Below are positions 1 to 12,100 of a stretch of 64,000 nucleotides of DNA, piece by piece. Numbering within the stretch: position 1 is the first letter of the stretch; every line of letters begins with the position of its first letter. Origin of the DNA: Massariosphaeria phaeospora. Lineage: Eukaryota > Ascomycota > Dothideomycetes > Pleosporales. The notes under the pieces were generated by a model that saw only the letters and a list, made by a program, of their open reading frames with translations, was not told where the DNA came from and searched no databases. The DNA is taken from NCBI GenBank assembly GCA_011032825.1, contig JAADJZ010000005.1, positions 1,679,001 to 1,743,000 on the forward strand, read 5' to 3'. Made by a program: the position numbers and the translations under genes.

Positions 1-1580
1 CGCAAGTGTTGTTTTTGCAGTCAAACTACTTTTAAAAGCAGAATTAGCTTTTTTTTTTAAAGAACTATTCTGTGCTTTGCTTGTTAAAGTAATGAGTAAA
101 ACAGTAGTTGTAAAAGCACACTATTTATAACATTTTCGCGTGTTCTAGATTTTAGTAGTCTAGATAGTACTGTAGTTTGTAAAAGTTCGCGTCGTTGCGT
201 TTCTTTCTAAAGCATTGTCAAAATTCTCTTGCTACTTTATCGTGCTAGTGTTTTTTAGTAGCCAATTTGTTTAGATCTAAAAGTAAAATGTTTTCTTTAA
301 AGCGTTTTGTTTTTTTGAGCTTTTAATAGATTCCTTGTTTGTTTTTTTTTGTAAGCTATTAGTTAAGCTTGTTAAAATATTTCTACACTGCTTCGTCGTA
401 GTCGAGTACATTGTCTTAAAGTAAAGTGTTAAATTAATAGATTCTTCGTACTCGTTTTTTTTTAATAATCTAATCTTTATATTCTGTAGTATTTAGTGGG
501 TTTAGTTGCTCGTCTAGCAACTTATATTCTTTGTTTATCAAAGAGTTAGTATCGTTGCAAAGCAATTTTCTTTTAGCTAAACTTGTTCTCTTAGGCAACT
601 GTTCTTTCTAACTCTTAACATTTATAAAAGTAATTACTTTTTATTTTTTATTAATACTACTTGTAGTATTAGACAGTACGTTTAACTATTAAACAACTTT
701 GTTTTTTTAGTAACAGTTGCTAGAAATGTAGCTTAACTTGCTACAATTATAGCAGGTTCTTGTTTCCTTGCTATACTTTAATTGTTTGTTAATTAGTTTG
801 CTTTTGTTAAAGTTGTTAAGGTGCATAAGTTTGTATTTTTAAGCTAAGTTGTATACACTTGCTAGGCGTAAGTGTTAAGTTTGTACTCAACGCTAGCTAG
901 TGTTAAGTATATAACTTTTATTGTTCTTTAGTGCGTAGAACTTTGCTTCGGCTCGCGTTTTAATCGCAAGTTTGTACAACTTATTATCGAAGCAGATTGA
1001 TTTTTTAATTAAGTTATTTAAAGTGTCTGTAGCTGCTCTAGAGCGCATTAGTTTTGCTTTAACATTATTTTTTAGCTTTTGCTTGTACATGCGCATAAGT
1101 GCTTTGTCGTTTTAGTTAGTTTAGATAGAGTACTGTTAAAACAGGTTAGCGTAGTTTTTAGCTAACTTAGTCTAGCGTATTTGTTAAATAGTTTTTTTTG
1201 CAATAGCGAGTTTGTTAGCGATTGCATAAAATTGTTGCAGCTTGTTTTTAAACACAGCGCGATTTTTGAACATGCGTGTAATTATGTTTTTATCGTTGTT
1301 GCTATTTAAGTACTTTTTTAAGTAAAGTTAAACTTACTTAAAAGCTGTTTTTTTTATGTAAAAAGCTATTAGAAATGCCTTGTTAACATTGTTAACGTAG
1401 TTATCTTCGAACTTAAAGAAAAAGTTAAACTAAAGTAACTAGTTCTTTAGCTTTAAGCAATCTTTATAGTAAAAGTTAAGCTTCGCTACTTTCGTACCGC
1501 TAGTGCGAGTATAAAAAAGAGTAGTTATTAAAGTATTACTTATCTTAAAGGTTTTCAATATGTAACCGCTAAGCAGACTT
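1..1580 (-). pseudogene. Ty3/gypsy chromovirus gag relic, cut by window edge
   Basis: The minus-strand conceptual translation is a decayed retrotransposon gag. A 67-codon piece at 893-1096 has the family look (helical, ATDTLNNLI-type segment). Further downstream on the minus strand, around 705-765, there is a CCHC zinc knuckle whose His has become Tyr (CYNC, then Tyr, then Cys), a C-to-T change expected from RIP. The same segment recurs at about 18,560-20,006 in the same orientation, so at least two copies exist here. Reading continues off position 1, so pol of this copy lies outside the window. Stops are frequent and no function is expected. Confidence 0.8.
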
Positions 1581-1589
1581 AAAAGAGTT

Positions 1590-1790
1590 TTTTATTAGGC
1601 TTAAGTTAGTTCTTAAAGAATAAGTAAGTTTAATAAACTAAAAAGAGTTGTATAGCGTTTAATACTAAAGTAGTAGCAAGCTTCGTTCTGCAAAGAGTAT
1701 AAAAGTCAAAGTAAAAGTCAACTTAAGTAATTAAAATTGAAGACGATAAGCTATAAAAGTTTATCGTCTTGACTATATACGTAGGTGTGC
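1590..1790 (-). repeat. LTR-like repeat beside gag relic
   Basis: About 190 bp that recurs, diverged but colinear, at 13,729-13,920, ending in a small hairpin in both copies (arms around 1741-1770 and 13,870-13,905). It lies just upstream of the gag relic on the minus strand, where a 5' LTR would be. Exact ends and target-site duplications were not resolved, so LTR identity is inference from position and repetition. Confidence 0.5.
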
Positions 1791-2049
1791 TTTGTATAAT
1801 CTCTTTGCTTTTGCAAAGCTAACAGATTAATAAAAGCACTTTAATCTCTTGCTCTTAAGGTGCTACAAAGAGCGTAAGATTAAAGAAAGCATATAAAAAA
1901 GCTATGTTGTTAAGAGAAGTCTTTAGCTTACGTGCTAAGCTTACCTAAGGTATAGCCGTGCTCTGTTACCTTAAGCGCTAAGGTAAAAGCATTTTTTTCT
2001 TTTAGCAGCTTAGCGGATTATTGATCGTAACACTACTGTCTAGAAGTCG

Positions 2050-2920
2050 CAAACACCAAGCAACGCGCGCGAGTTTGAAGCTCAATCTACTTTTATTCGC
2101 TGTAGAGTTAGGTTCTGCGTTAACTTATTACTAACTTCTATTGTTAAGTTGCTGCGAAAGCTTAAGAAAAGCGCGTTAGTAGTAGCCTACAAATACGCAT
2201 TGATAGTTAATAAAATTGCCTAGCTTCGCACTACTGTTGAAGCTGCAACTAAGCGTAAAAGTTGTAAACAAAAGTACATATAAAAAGAAAGTACGCTTAC
2301 GATAGAAGCTAAAGCCAAGTTAGCTATTAAAAAGAGTAGTAGTAAGTAGGCTGGCGAATAGGTATAGGTTGGGTTAAGGTTGGGTCAGATCCGCACGGAC
2401 TGGAAAACGAAAATCAAAATCTTTACTTTTTAATATCTTACCTAATACTATAGATATACTAATGCAAATTTAATACGTGCTGCAGATATATAAATACAAT
2501 TATATGTAAAATTATTAGAGAATTCTAGCTAGTCTAGAGTATATTTCATTTATCTTTTATAGATTTATTAGATAAAAAGCTATATTAAAGGAGCTAGACT
2601 AGCTAGAATTCTCTAATAATTTTACATATAAATGTATTTATATATCTGCAGCACGTATTAAATTTGCATTAGTATATCTATAGTATTAGGTAAGATATTA
2701 AAAAGTAAAGATTTTAATTTTCGTTTTCCAGTCCGTGCGGATCTGACCCAACTTTAACCCAACCTATACTTATTCGCCAGCCTAGTAGTAAGTAGAAAAC
2801 AGTTGCGAAGAAAGTAAGTAGTAATAGTGCAGCAAGTGCAGCACTACGACAACGACTTTCCTAACGCTGCAGTAGAACAAGGCATAATGCGCGAACCTGT
2901 AAAGTAGTTGCTTCTAGTAA
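2050..2920 (+). pseudogene. Fot1/pogo-like transposase C-terminus, split by a MITE
   Basis: Plus-strand translation of 2160-2336 gives the basic helical tail typical of fungal Fot1-type transposases (an ALVVAY segment, a KRKSCKQKYI segment, then STLTIEA). It resumes after the 2349-2782 insertion and ends near 2870-2910 with a partial CCHC-type knuckle containing the HNARTC motif. The DDE core is not recognisable upstream. This is a dead, RIP-mutated relic. The same HNARTC tail appears in the larger elements at 9146-12,839 and 23,075-24,938. Confidence 0.65.
2349..2782. mobile_element. MITE-1, long inverted-repeat element (434 bp)
   Basis: The two halves are near-perfect inverted repeats of about 185 bp around a short spacer (about 2545-2590). 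Ends read GGCTGGCGAATA and TATTCGCCAGCC. It is flanked by a perfect 12-bp direct repeat, TAGTAGTAAGTA, at 2337-2348 and 2783-2794, the likely target-site duplication (the flank is low-complexity, so its length is uncertain). There is no coding capacity, so it is a non-autonomous element. A second copy, split by a later insertion and missing its right half, lies at 31,263-33,320. Confidence 0.85.
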
Positions 2921-3889
2921 TTCTAATACTAAATAATACTAGTTGATTTAGTATAATTTTGCATGATACAGTATAATCGTAATGTGTACTATGTTTCTTA
3001 GTACGATTTTAGTAGAGTGCGCTGCTTAGTAGAGTGCGCTGCTTAGTAGTAGATAACGTTAAAGCTAAGTATAAGCTTAAGCTAAAGAAATGTATTAAAT
3101 TAAAAGTAGAATCTAAGAGATATTAAATAAAATCGTTGAAATACGGCATGTAACTTTCTGTTTTTAGGTAAACTAGCGCGCAAAGCTTTCTCGCGTTTCA
3201 ACTTTGTTGAAATGCAATAAACAGAATAATATACATAATAATTACAAGATATTATTACAACTCGTTATATCTAACAACTATAGTTCGAAAAAAAGCTCTA
3301 AAGAAAACGATACCAATAAAAAAAAAGTTGTTGAAAATAATAAAATACTTAAGTAAGCAAAAGAGTTTGCTGCGAAAGTACCAAAGCTAGTATTTAGCCT
3401 AGCTAAGATTATGTTACTTTTGTTAGCGAATAAGTAGTTACTTTAGCAAGCTATTAACACGGTTAATGCATAGATAGAAACAGTTCGAAAGAAAAGAAAA
3501 AAATCAAAAAAGCAAATTCTTAGGTGCTTAATAAGAGTTCTTAAATTAATTAGTATAGTTAAGCCGTACTTTATATTAAAATCGCATATTATTAGTTATA
3601 TCTATTACATGTAACTAATTAACATGTTTCGATTTACTTTTATTCTTGTTAACGTAGAAAACAAGCGAGTTGCTAGAACGAGCAAGTTGCTACTCTATGC
3701 TAAGACCTCGCCAAAACTACTATAAATTACAGTAATTTTGCAACGAACACAAAAAAAAGCGTAAATATAGCATATTCTAAGCTTTTTAAAAACTTTTAGA
3801 ATTGTTTTTACAAGTGCGCGCGTTGTGTTTAGTTCTAGTTTTACTACAATTACTATATTTGCGTTGGTTGCCTTTATTAGCACGCGCTT
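2921..3889. other. AT-rich stretch without recognisable gene
   Basis: RIP-like AT-rich sequence. The only ordered structure seen is a 17-bp unit (AGTAGAGTGCGCTGCTT) repeated 2.3 times in tandem at 3011-3049. The open frame at 3695-3883 on the minus strand has no recognisable motif. Confidence 0.5.
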
Positions 3890-5220
3890 TCTTTTTGCTT
3901 TTTTTTTTTTTTACTACGAGCTCTAACTTTCTAGAGAGTAGCTAGTTAAGTTTTTTTTCTACTATAAGAGTTTTTTTCTGCTGTACTTACTTTTTTTTAT
4001 GTAATTTTCGTTGCGTAGAAGCTTTATTAGTAGCTTAAAGCTTAGCGTTTTTCTTTTGCACTAATACTAGCTTATGCGCTATTGCTACTACGCTTTTAGC
4101 AAAGTAATTAAAGTGCTTAGCTAAACTTGTTAGCGAGCTATTTATATGCCTCTAAATTTTCGCTTTTACAAGCGTTAATTGCGACTTAAGTTTTAGAGTA
4201 TTGCTTAGTGTTTTTAACTTTTATAAACTGTCGTTGATAGTAGGTACTAGTAAAGTGTGCAACTATATATTAAGCTTCGATATTACTGCTTCTAAGCTAA
4301 ATAGAACTAAGCTAGCGCTTTAGAAGCTTTCTAAGATGTTGCTTTTTGTAATAGCTACGTCAAAAGCGCTTTTAAAGTACAGTAAAAACTTAGTTTTAGT
4401 AATATAGTTAATTCCGTTGCGTATTAGATTCTTAGCTTAGCGCTTATACGCTTTTTTCAACGGCGCAAAACACTTTACATTTAGTAGCTACAGAAAGTGT
4501 AACTAATATAGTAGTATGCAAAGAGTAATAATATTATTTTTCTTGTAGTACTACTAGAAAGGTAGTAAATCGTAGCTTTTACAACTATTAACAACGAGTA
4601 GGCAACTAGTGCTAATAGTTCTTCTCTATATAAGCTTATTAAAGTACTTTAACTACTATAAACTAAGCTTATTTGTTGTCTAGCTGTTTTTAGAAATAGC
4701 TATTACCTAGTTCTGTAGCAAATAGTTTTTCTTGTACTAAGCAAAGAAGTAGTACTTGCTTGCAAAGATAACAAATAGTAGAATTACTTACTCTATTGCG
4801 TTAATGCCTTAGATAACTATTGTTTACTCGCGATTACTTTGCTCTACTGCTTTTTGCCGTTCGCAATAGTTGCTAGCTATTACTACTACTCTAGTTAATA
4901 TTACGCTTATTATAAACCTAGTTTTGTTGAAATTGTAAGTGTTTTTGTTAAAAATGCTGTGCTTTGCTTTTATGTTCTGTACAAGCTAGAACTAAGCTTA
5001 AACAACTTTAGAATTTTCGCACAAAGCTTTCTTGTAGTTGTACTTTTAATTAAACTTAACTTAAAGCGCAAGCTAGCGCTTAACAAAGGTTTTAGCTTAG
5101 TTCTAGCTAACTAAGTTTTAGTAACGCTTAGCTAGTAACGAATTAGCTATATCTTTGATAGTAGTGTTATTTAAAGTGTTCTTTTATCGAAAGTACTCGT
5201 AATTGGACTTAGAAATCCCG
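3890..5220 (-). pseudogene. Fot1/pogo-like DDE transposase relic
   Basis: Minus-strand translation shows the Fot1 core. Around 4900-4985 a KAKH..F segment precedes a YNFNKT motif that corresponds to the family YNFDET with the first catalytic Asp changed to Asn and Glu to Lys. Around 4700-4850 the segment TIVIxGINAI..VI..FVIFA is the conserved second block. A part near 4140-4200 is similar to the 9146-12,839 family in reverse orientation. No terminal inverted repeats were found, and many stops are present. Confidence 0.75.
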
Positions 5221-6400
5221 CCTAAGAAACTATTCTATGTTCGAAAAGCTTAATAACAACAAAAAAAACAATTTTAATTCTATTTTGAATAGAATAACAA
5301 AGTAACAATTTGTTGCCTATAGATCTAATCTATGTATAACATGTACTTAAAAGAGTTAACTACAAAGAATTAAAACTATTAAGAAAATTCTACTAATCTA
5401 TATAGTTCTATAATTCTTTGCTAAAAGCGCTTTGCTTAGTCTGCTTAGTGCGCTTAGTTGCTAAGCGCTTTAAGCTAGCTAAGCAATTGCTACTTAGTAT
5501 ACTTAGTTCGCTAAAGCTCTAATTGCACTAATTACTATTACGTAACTGCTAACTTAATTCTGCTTTGCGCATTGCTGTACTTTTGTTTTGTAAACTTGCA
5601 AGTTTTAACAACTTTTTAGGTCGTTGCTTAGTTTACAATACCTAGTATTATCTTTGTTTGTAACATTATTTCTTTTTTTAAGAATATTATTTTCATAGCT
5701 GTTTTGCTATGCTGTGCTAGTTTTTTTTGTGTTTTGCATTAAAAGTGCTGTTTCGTATAAAAGTAAGTTAACTTTAATTTTCGTTGTGTCGTAGCTTTTT
5801 TTTGTATTTTTTTAAAGTTTTTAAGTTTAACTATGCCTAAGTTTTCGCTTTTTGTAAATTCGTGCTCTAAGTTAACTCGCTGTTGTTACAATCAAGTTGC
5901 TTAAATTTGTAAAACTAGTTTAAAAATGCTTGCTCTTTGCAGTTGTTACTCTAAAAAGAATCTAAAGTGCCTAGTTAATTTTTTGTTAAATAAGTGTACT
6001 AAGTGCCTTTAGTCTAGCGCGCTTTGCAATTTCGCTCTAATAAAAAAAAAGTAAGCAGCTTTTTAACAAAAGCGTTGCAACTTGCAAGATTAGCTTTTGC
6101 TAGCTAAGCAATAAATGCTGTTTGCGCAGATTTAAGCTGCTTAGTTAGTGTCTAAAGCTAAGTCTTGTGCTGCTACTCTTTAAGTAGAGCTTTTTATTGC
6201 AAAAATAAAAAGAAATTAGCGTTTTGCTAGTAAATAGATTGCTATTAAAAAGTTAAAAAAACTAAAAGCAGCGTAGTTTAGCGCTGTTGTTGATTTTAAA
6301 AGTACAACTTCTACTAATAGTTCTATACTACTGCTATTTGAAACGCTTTTAACTAACTTAGGCTAGTTACAAACTAACTTTTCTCTACTCGTTATTTTTT
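5221..6400. other. AT-rich stretch, probably retroelement 3' flank
   Basis: No gene is supported. 5400-5560 is rich in AGCGCTTAG-like words resembling 13,930-14,040. Both lie on the low-coordinate side of minus-strand gypsy relics, so they may be LTR or 3' untranslated remains. That is positional inference only. Confidence 0.35.
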
Positions 6401-9143
6401 TTTTACTTTTTTACTTTTCTAGAGAACTTGGATTCTTTGCTTTTAAATTTTGCTAGTAATATGTTTGCACTAGTTTCTTGCAGTTCGTAAAATTCTGTAT
6501 TAGTTTCTATGTATTCTAGCTTTCTAGCTATTCTTGCTATCTAATTAAGTATTTTTACTAACTTTTAAACTTTTATAAGTCTTTAACTTCTTTAACTTTG
6601 TACTTTTCGTTTTTAAGTTTAATATTAGTTGCTACTTCGGCGTCTAGTAGTGCTAGTTTAAAATGTAATTTGTAAAAAACTAGATGTATGCGCATACTTG
6701 TAAATAGCTGTAGTTTAAATAAAACAAGTTTTTTAACTTTTAGAATTTTAAATAGTTTTATTTAGAAGTTGTTTAATTTGTTGCATAGTTGTTTGGTTTG
6801 TAGATCTTTTTGTAAGAAGAAAACTTTATTTCTTTTTTCAAAAGTTGGTCTTTTAAGCTTTTTCTTGTTTGCTAAATTAGCTATTGTAAAGTTCTTTTAA
6901 GCAATTCGTTAGCTTAATTTATTATGTAATTGTTGCATTTTTTGAGCTTTGTCGTTAGCTTCTATAGAAATGCTTTTAATGTTTTTTAAATTTTAATAAG
7001 CTATTAGCTTATATCTATAGTTTGCGTAGTGTAGCAAGTGTTTTATACTTGTAAACCTTGTGCTGTTGTAACCTAATTATGCTGTTAGTAGAAGTTTAAC
7101 CTAGTTGTTTTACAGCTTGTTAGCGTACATTTGTAAGTACTATTTTAGCATTTAGTTAGTTTGTTCTCTCTAGCCGTTTGTTTGCGAGTAGAAACTAGTT
7201 AATAGCTTTTTTGCAACTCTTAACTAGGCTAAGAACGTATTCTAAAACTTTAACGTAAACAGCTTGTTTCTATTAGTAATAAACTATTCTAGCAATTTGT
7301 AATTAGCGACAAGTGTTTTTGTAACTTCGTAAGCTATTTTTTCTATTGTAATTGATTTTTCTGTTAGTAAAAAGTATAATCTTTTAGTTAATTAATTTAC
7401 GATTACTAATATTAAGTTGCATAGTTGTGCTAATCTAGGTTTTAACAATTTTAAAAGCTTTACTATAAAGTTTATTGTAACGCTAATCTATAAGCGTGCA
7501 AGTAGTTCTAGCAATTAAAGTAGCCTATAAAGCTTATGTCTTTTAAGTTTGTTTTTTTAATAATTTAAATAGTTGCTTATTGCTTTTTAAACTGTGTTTT
7601 CTACGTAGAGCATTAAGTACTTGTTTAAAATTTGTTAAACTATTTTGTTAATCTTTAAGTGTTTATATTCTTGTAAAGCATGTAATTTCTAAATTAGCTG
7701 TATAGCTTAAGTATTGTTTGTAACTATCTATTTTCGCTAGTCGTTTTTGCTCTATTCTTAGTGCATTTTTCTTTGATACTTGTAATTTTAGCTATTTTAG
7801 CTAGTCGTAGTTAGTTGTATTTAAAAGTTCTATTTAGGTTCTGTCGTAATACTAGGTTATGCGTAACTAGTTTCTATAAAATCTAATTTTCAACTAAGCG
7901 CGTTTGCAGCTCTATTGTTAGTTTCTTTGCGATAGTAAATCTTAATGTCGTAATCTACTATAAATTTAGCCTATTTAACTTATTGTCTATTTAGTTTCTT
8001 AGTAGTAGTAAAGCTAGTAAAGTTTTAGTAGTTTAAGTACACTTGTACTTAATGCTTTGCTTTTTTTAGCTATGCTTTTTATTGTTTAAAAGCGCTTATT
8101 ATTGCTAATAGCTTTTTATTGTAAACGTTGTAGTTAAGTTCTACTCTTAAGAACTTTCTAGAATAGTAAAACACTAGTTGTTACTTTTTATCGTTGCATT
8201 GCTATAAGAGATTACTCTTAATGCGTAGTCTAAAGCATTAGTTTTTACTTAAGTTTTTTTTTTTAGGTTGTGCATTTGTAGCATTAGTGTTGTAGTAAAC
8301 TTTTTTTTAAGTTTTTAAAACGCTTGTTCTTGTACTTTTGTTTATTTAAATTTTTTAATTTTTTTAGTAACTTCTAAGAGCAGTGTCGTAATTTTAAAGT
8401 AATCTTTAATAAACTTTTAACAAAAGTTAGCAAATCTTAAGAAAAACTGCACATTTTTTTCTATTTTAAGAGTTAGCTACTTTTGTATAGTCTAGATTTT
8501 CTTTAAGTCTATAACGTACCTTACGGGTTCGCGAGCCACACGAGTTCGCGAGCTACTTAATTTTACTAAGGAAAATCAATAACCTAGAGCTTAATAACTC
8601 TACAACTGCTTAATAGAATTCTCTAAAAATCAAATATGCTATTTCTGTATATATAAGCTTTATGTAACTAAGATTACTAAGCTCTAGCTAGTCTAGAAGA
8701 GTAGATAGCTAAAAACGCACGGACGTTTTTAACTTTTCTTAAATAACTTTCTAAGTACTAACGCTATAGCTTAGTAATCTTAATTACATAAAGCTTATAT
8801 ATACAGAAATAGCATATTTGATTTTTAGAGAATTCTATTAAGCAGTTGTAGAGTTATTAAGCTCTAGATTATTGATTTTCTTTAGTAAAATTAAGTAGCT
8901 CGCGAACCCGTGTGGCCCGCGAACTCGTAAGGTACGTTATAGTTAGTTGTTAATTTGTACTACAATTTTAATTAACTCGTTAAGTTCTTTGAGTTTTTTG
9001 TTTTAACTAATTTTATTCTTTACGTGTTCTTTTAACTTTGCGTAATAAAACTTGCATAAGCTGCGTTCTTCTACGTTGTCTACTTTAGCTTAAATTCTTT
9101 TAAATTCAATTGTGTATTTACTAGCTAAGCTTTTTTATTGTAG
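6400..9143 (-). pseudogene. Ty3/gypsy chromovirus relic (gag end, RNase H, integrase, chromodomain)
   Basis: In minus-strand order: a gag C-terminal piece at 8940-9143 (KEHVKNKIS and LNELIKIVVQINN segments); then, after the MITE at 8514-8937, a connection/RNase H region at about 7900-8510 (FLRFANF, DYALRVIS, AFKQ, FIVDYDIKIYYRK); an integrase end at 7100-7300 (NKLFTLKF then FYSQTNG, the family FHPQTDG); and a chromodomain-like piece at 6430-6600. The reverse transcriptase palm is missing between gag and RNase H, so the copy is internally deleted as well as RIP-mutated. Confidence 0.75.
8514..8937. mobile_element. MITE-2 (424 bp), shares ends with the 1.86-kb Fot1-like family B
   Basis: Long inverted-repeat element with ends ACGTACCTTACGGGTTCGCG and its complement, flanked by TA on both sides (8512-8513 and 8938-8939), the target duplication of Tc1/mariner-pogo transposons. 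The terminal motif, including the repeated GTTCGCGAG-like unit, matches the ends of family B at 9146-12,839 and 23,075-24,938. It is therefore most likely a non-autonomous derivative mobilised by family B. The centre around 8720 contains a small GC-richer hairpin. Confidence 0.85.
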
Positions 9144-9145
9144 TA

Positions 9146-12100
9146 ACGTACTTTATAGGTTCGTGCATTACTTTTGCTAAGCTTCTACTAAACTCTACTT
9201 CCTACGTAATGCTTTAACAATAATACTAAATAGAACTTTCTAAAGAACGTCAAATACAGCTTGCTCTTTAGGCTTTTAAACAAAACGCAACACTTTCTTA
9301 GCAACGCGCTGCAGCTATTTACAATGTTAATTAATCAACACTAAGCTGCTAACGCGTAGAACAAACTTTACAAGTAGATTACTAGCCTAAATTAAAAAAT
9401 CTAACAAAAACTAAAAAGAGCGTAGTTGTTGAGTATATACTTAAGCTTATATCGCGCGGATTTCTTTCTAAGCTCGTAGCTGTAGCTGATATAGCTAATT
9501 CCTTGCGCGCAAAGCGCAATCTAAGCTAAGTTAGCCTAAACTAGTTTAGTACGTAGGTTATGCACTGCTCTAAGTTTACAATAAAGTTTAATCGCAAGTA
9601 CAATTACAAAAAAGCGCTTTGCGAGAATTTTAAAGTTATCTAAAGCTAGTTTCGCCTAGTAGCTAACATAAAAGCTAAGTATAGTATCTAAAATGTAAAT
9701 ACGTACAACTTTAACAAAACAAGCTTTATAATAGGCTAGATATTAACTAAAGCAGTTGTTACTACTTTAGAGAAACGAGAACGGCTAAAGGCAATACAGC
9801 AAAGCAATAAAAAGTAAACAACAGTTATCCAAAGCATTAACGCAACAAAGTAAGCTATTCTACTTTTTATTATTTTTAAAAGCTACTATTACTTTTTTGT
9901 TTAGTACAAAGAAAAGAATTTGCTCTAAAACTAGGTTATTGCAGTTTCTAAAAAAAGCTAAACAACAAATAAGCTTAAGCTATAGTAGTTAAAGCACTTT
10001 AATAAGCATACAAAGAAAAAAGTAGTTAGCAGCTACTAACTACTCGCAATTGATAGCTATAAAAGCTATAACTCGCTCGCATTCTAGCAATACTACAAAG
10101 AGAATAAAATTATTACTATTTGCATGCTTCTGCACTTATCGCACTTTCTGCAGCTTTTTAATGTAGGTTGTTTTGCTTCTTTAAAAAAAGCGTACAAGCG
10201 CTAAGCTAAAGATTTTATGCGCAACTAGATTACTTACATTACAAAACTTAAGTTTCTACTATGCTTTATACGCGCCTATAATGCAGCAATTACTTTTAGT
10301 AATATTCAAGAAAAGTTTCGAAGCGTTAAATTGGTTCTATTTAACGTAAACTACTAGTAACCCGGCTAAACCAGTAACTCGGCCAAAAATGCTTGGCACA
10401 ACCAACTTATCTCAAAGAACATTAAATTAATTGCTATTGAACAAGGAACTTGCGTACGTTGTGCTAGCTTTAGATTTAAAAGCTTTTTCTGTATTCTTTT
10501 GGCAAGTTTAAGCATTGTGCCTTGTATTACTACAGTTTTTACAGCGCCGTAGAGCTAGTTGTGCTCTTTTTTAACTCTTTCTACTACGCGCTTTCTTTGA
10601 TAGCTAAGGCGCTGTAAACGCTTTAGCAGCTACTTGCGCTAATTTGTTACTATACTCTATTGTACCGCTATGCTGAATTCGCTTCTGTTTGCGCAATTTC
10701 TGCTTAGTTATCTCTGCTAATTGATTTTTAAGCTCTTTAATACGGTAGTCTTTGAGCGCGTTTTGATGCAGCATTAATTCAGCTTCTTTTACAAGCTAAG
10801 AAAAGCTACTCTGCGCTAAAGTAAGCAATCTAGTAATAAAATCGCGTACTAGCTTTAATTGCAATTTAAATTTGAGTGTATTGCTTGGAGTCTTTGACTG
10901 CTACGGCGTTTTTAGTGCGAGAAGTAGTAGCGAGGTACGCAGCCGTACTTTAAGACAACTAAAAACTACCTACGCGTTAATAGAAACTAGCTTTAAAACT
11001 TTAAAAGCTTTCTTGCAGTTCTTTATTGTAAACACTTTAAAAACGCGTTTTTAAAGGCTAGCAGAAAGCTTTTTTTGTTAATATAGAAAACGCGCTAGCG
11101 CGCTAAGTCTCAAACGCGTTGAGAGTACTTTAGCTTTAGCAGCAAAAAGCAAACTACATCTAGCAGCTAAAGAATATAAAATAAATAAGCTAGCATGCAA
11201 AGCGTAAGAATTTTGTTTTTAAAGCAATAGTTTTTAAAATTCTAAGATTAGTAGCTCTTATAGCCGTCTAAAATAAGTAGCTAATACTTTTCTACTTAAC
11301 GCGCTTTTGTATACGCGTTAAAATACTTTAACTATTTAAAACTAAAAGCGTTGTTTGTCTAGCCGTTCTTAAAAACTAAAAGCTTTTAATTGCTAGGTAT
11401 AGTGTTCTTTTTGTACTATGCTAAAATGTAAACGCGCTTTTTGTAAATAACAAATAGCAGGATCGCGTACTTTGCGGCGCAAATGCTCTAGATAACTGTT
11501 ACCTACTCTCGATCGCCTAGCTGAATAAAATTAAGTTGAGTACGTTTTTAAAAGCCTGTAACGACTTTCATAAAGCTAATTACGCCTATTTAGAAGCTAG
11601 TCTTGTTAAAGTTGTGTACGTTGTCGTTGTAGACGCTGTACTTAGCTTTAGTGTTTTCTACTAGCTTGAACTACGCGCCAATTATCTTTAGATCCTTTTA
11701 GAGTATTCTTTGCCTATTTTTAGCTCAATTGAAAGCTATTTTGAGCTTAGATAAACGCGTTACGAAGCGCGCAAGCTAGTTCTTGCTTACTAGCTTGCTA
11801 CTACGCTCGCCTAGCAGTTTATCAGCTATATTAGCTACTTTAGATAAAAGAAGCGCAAATTTTTGCGCGTTAAGGTTAAGAATGTATTAGACAGTTGTTT
11901 TTTTTTTAGTACTTGTAAGCTTACAGAGAGTAAACGTAGTTTTTAAGCTAAAAAGTATTTCTTTATTGCGTTTAGCAAGTTAACAGTAATTAATAGTAAA
12001 AAACTATGCAGCTGCGCAAAGGCTTTAGAATTTGCCAGCTCTAAAAGCTTTAAGAGCAAAAAAGAGTTTGCTTTTGTGTTTACGTAATTGCGCGTTCGTA

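Noticed and set aside
10872..11054. Open plus-strand frame, also present antisense in other family A copies (21,124-21,330)
   Set aside because: It is the antisense of a conserved transposase block (LRTP...SKTPSNTLEL-type); openness comes from shared sequence, not coding.
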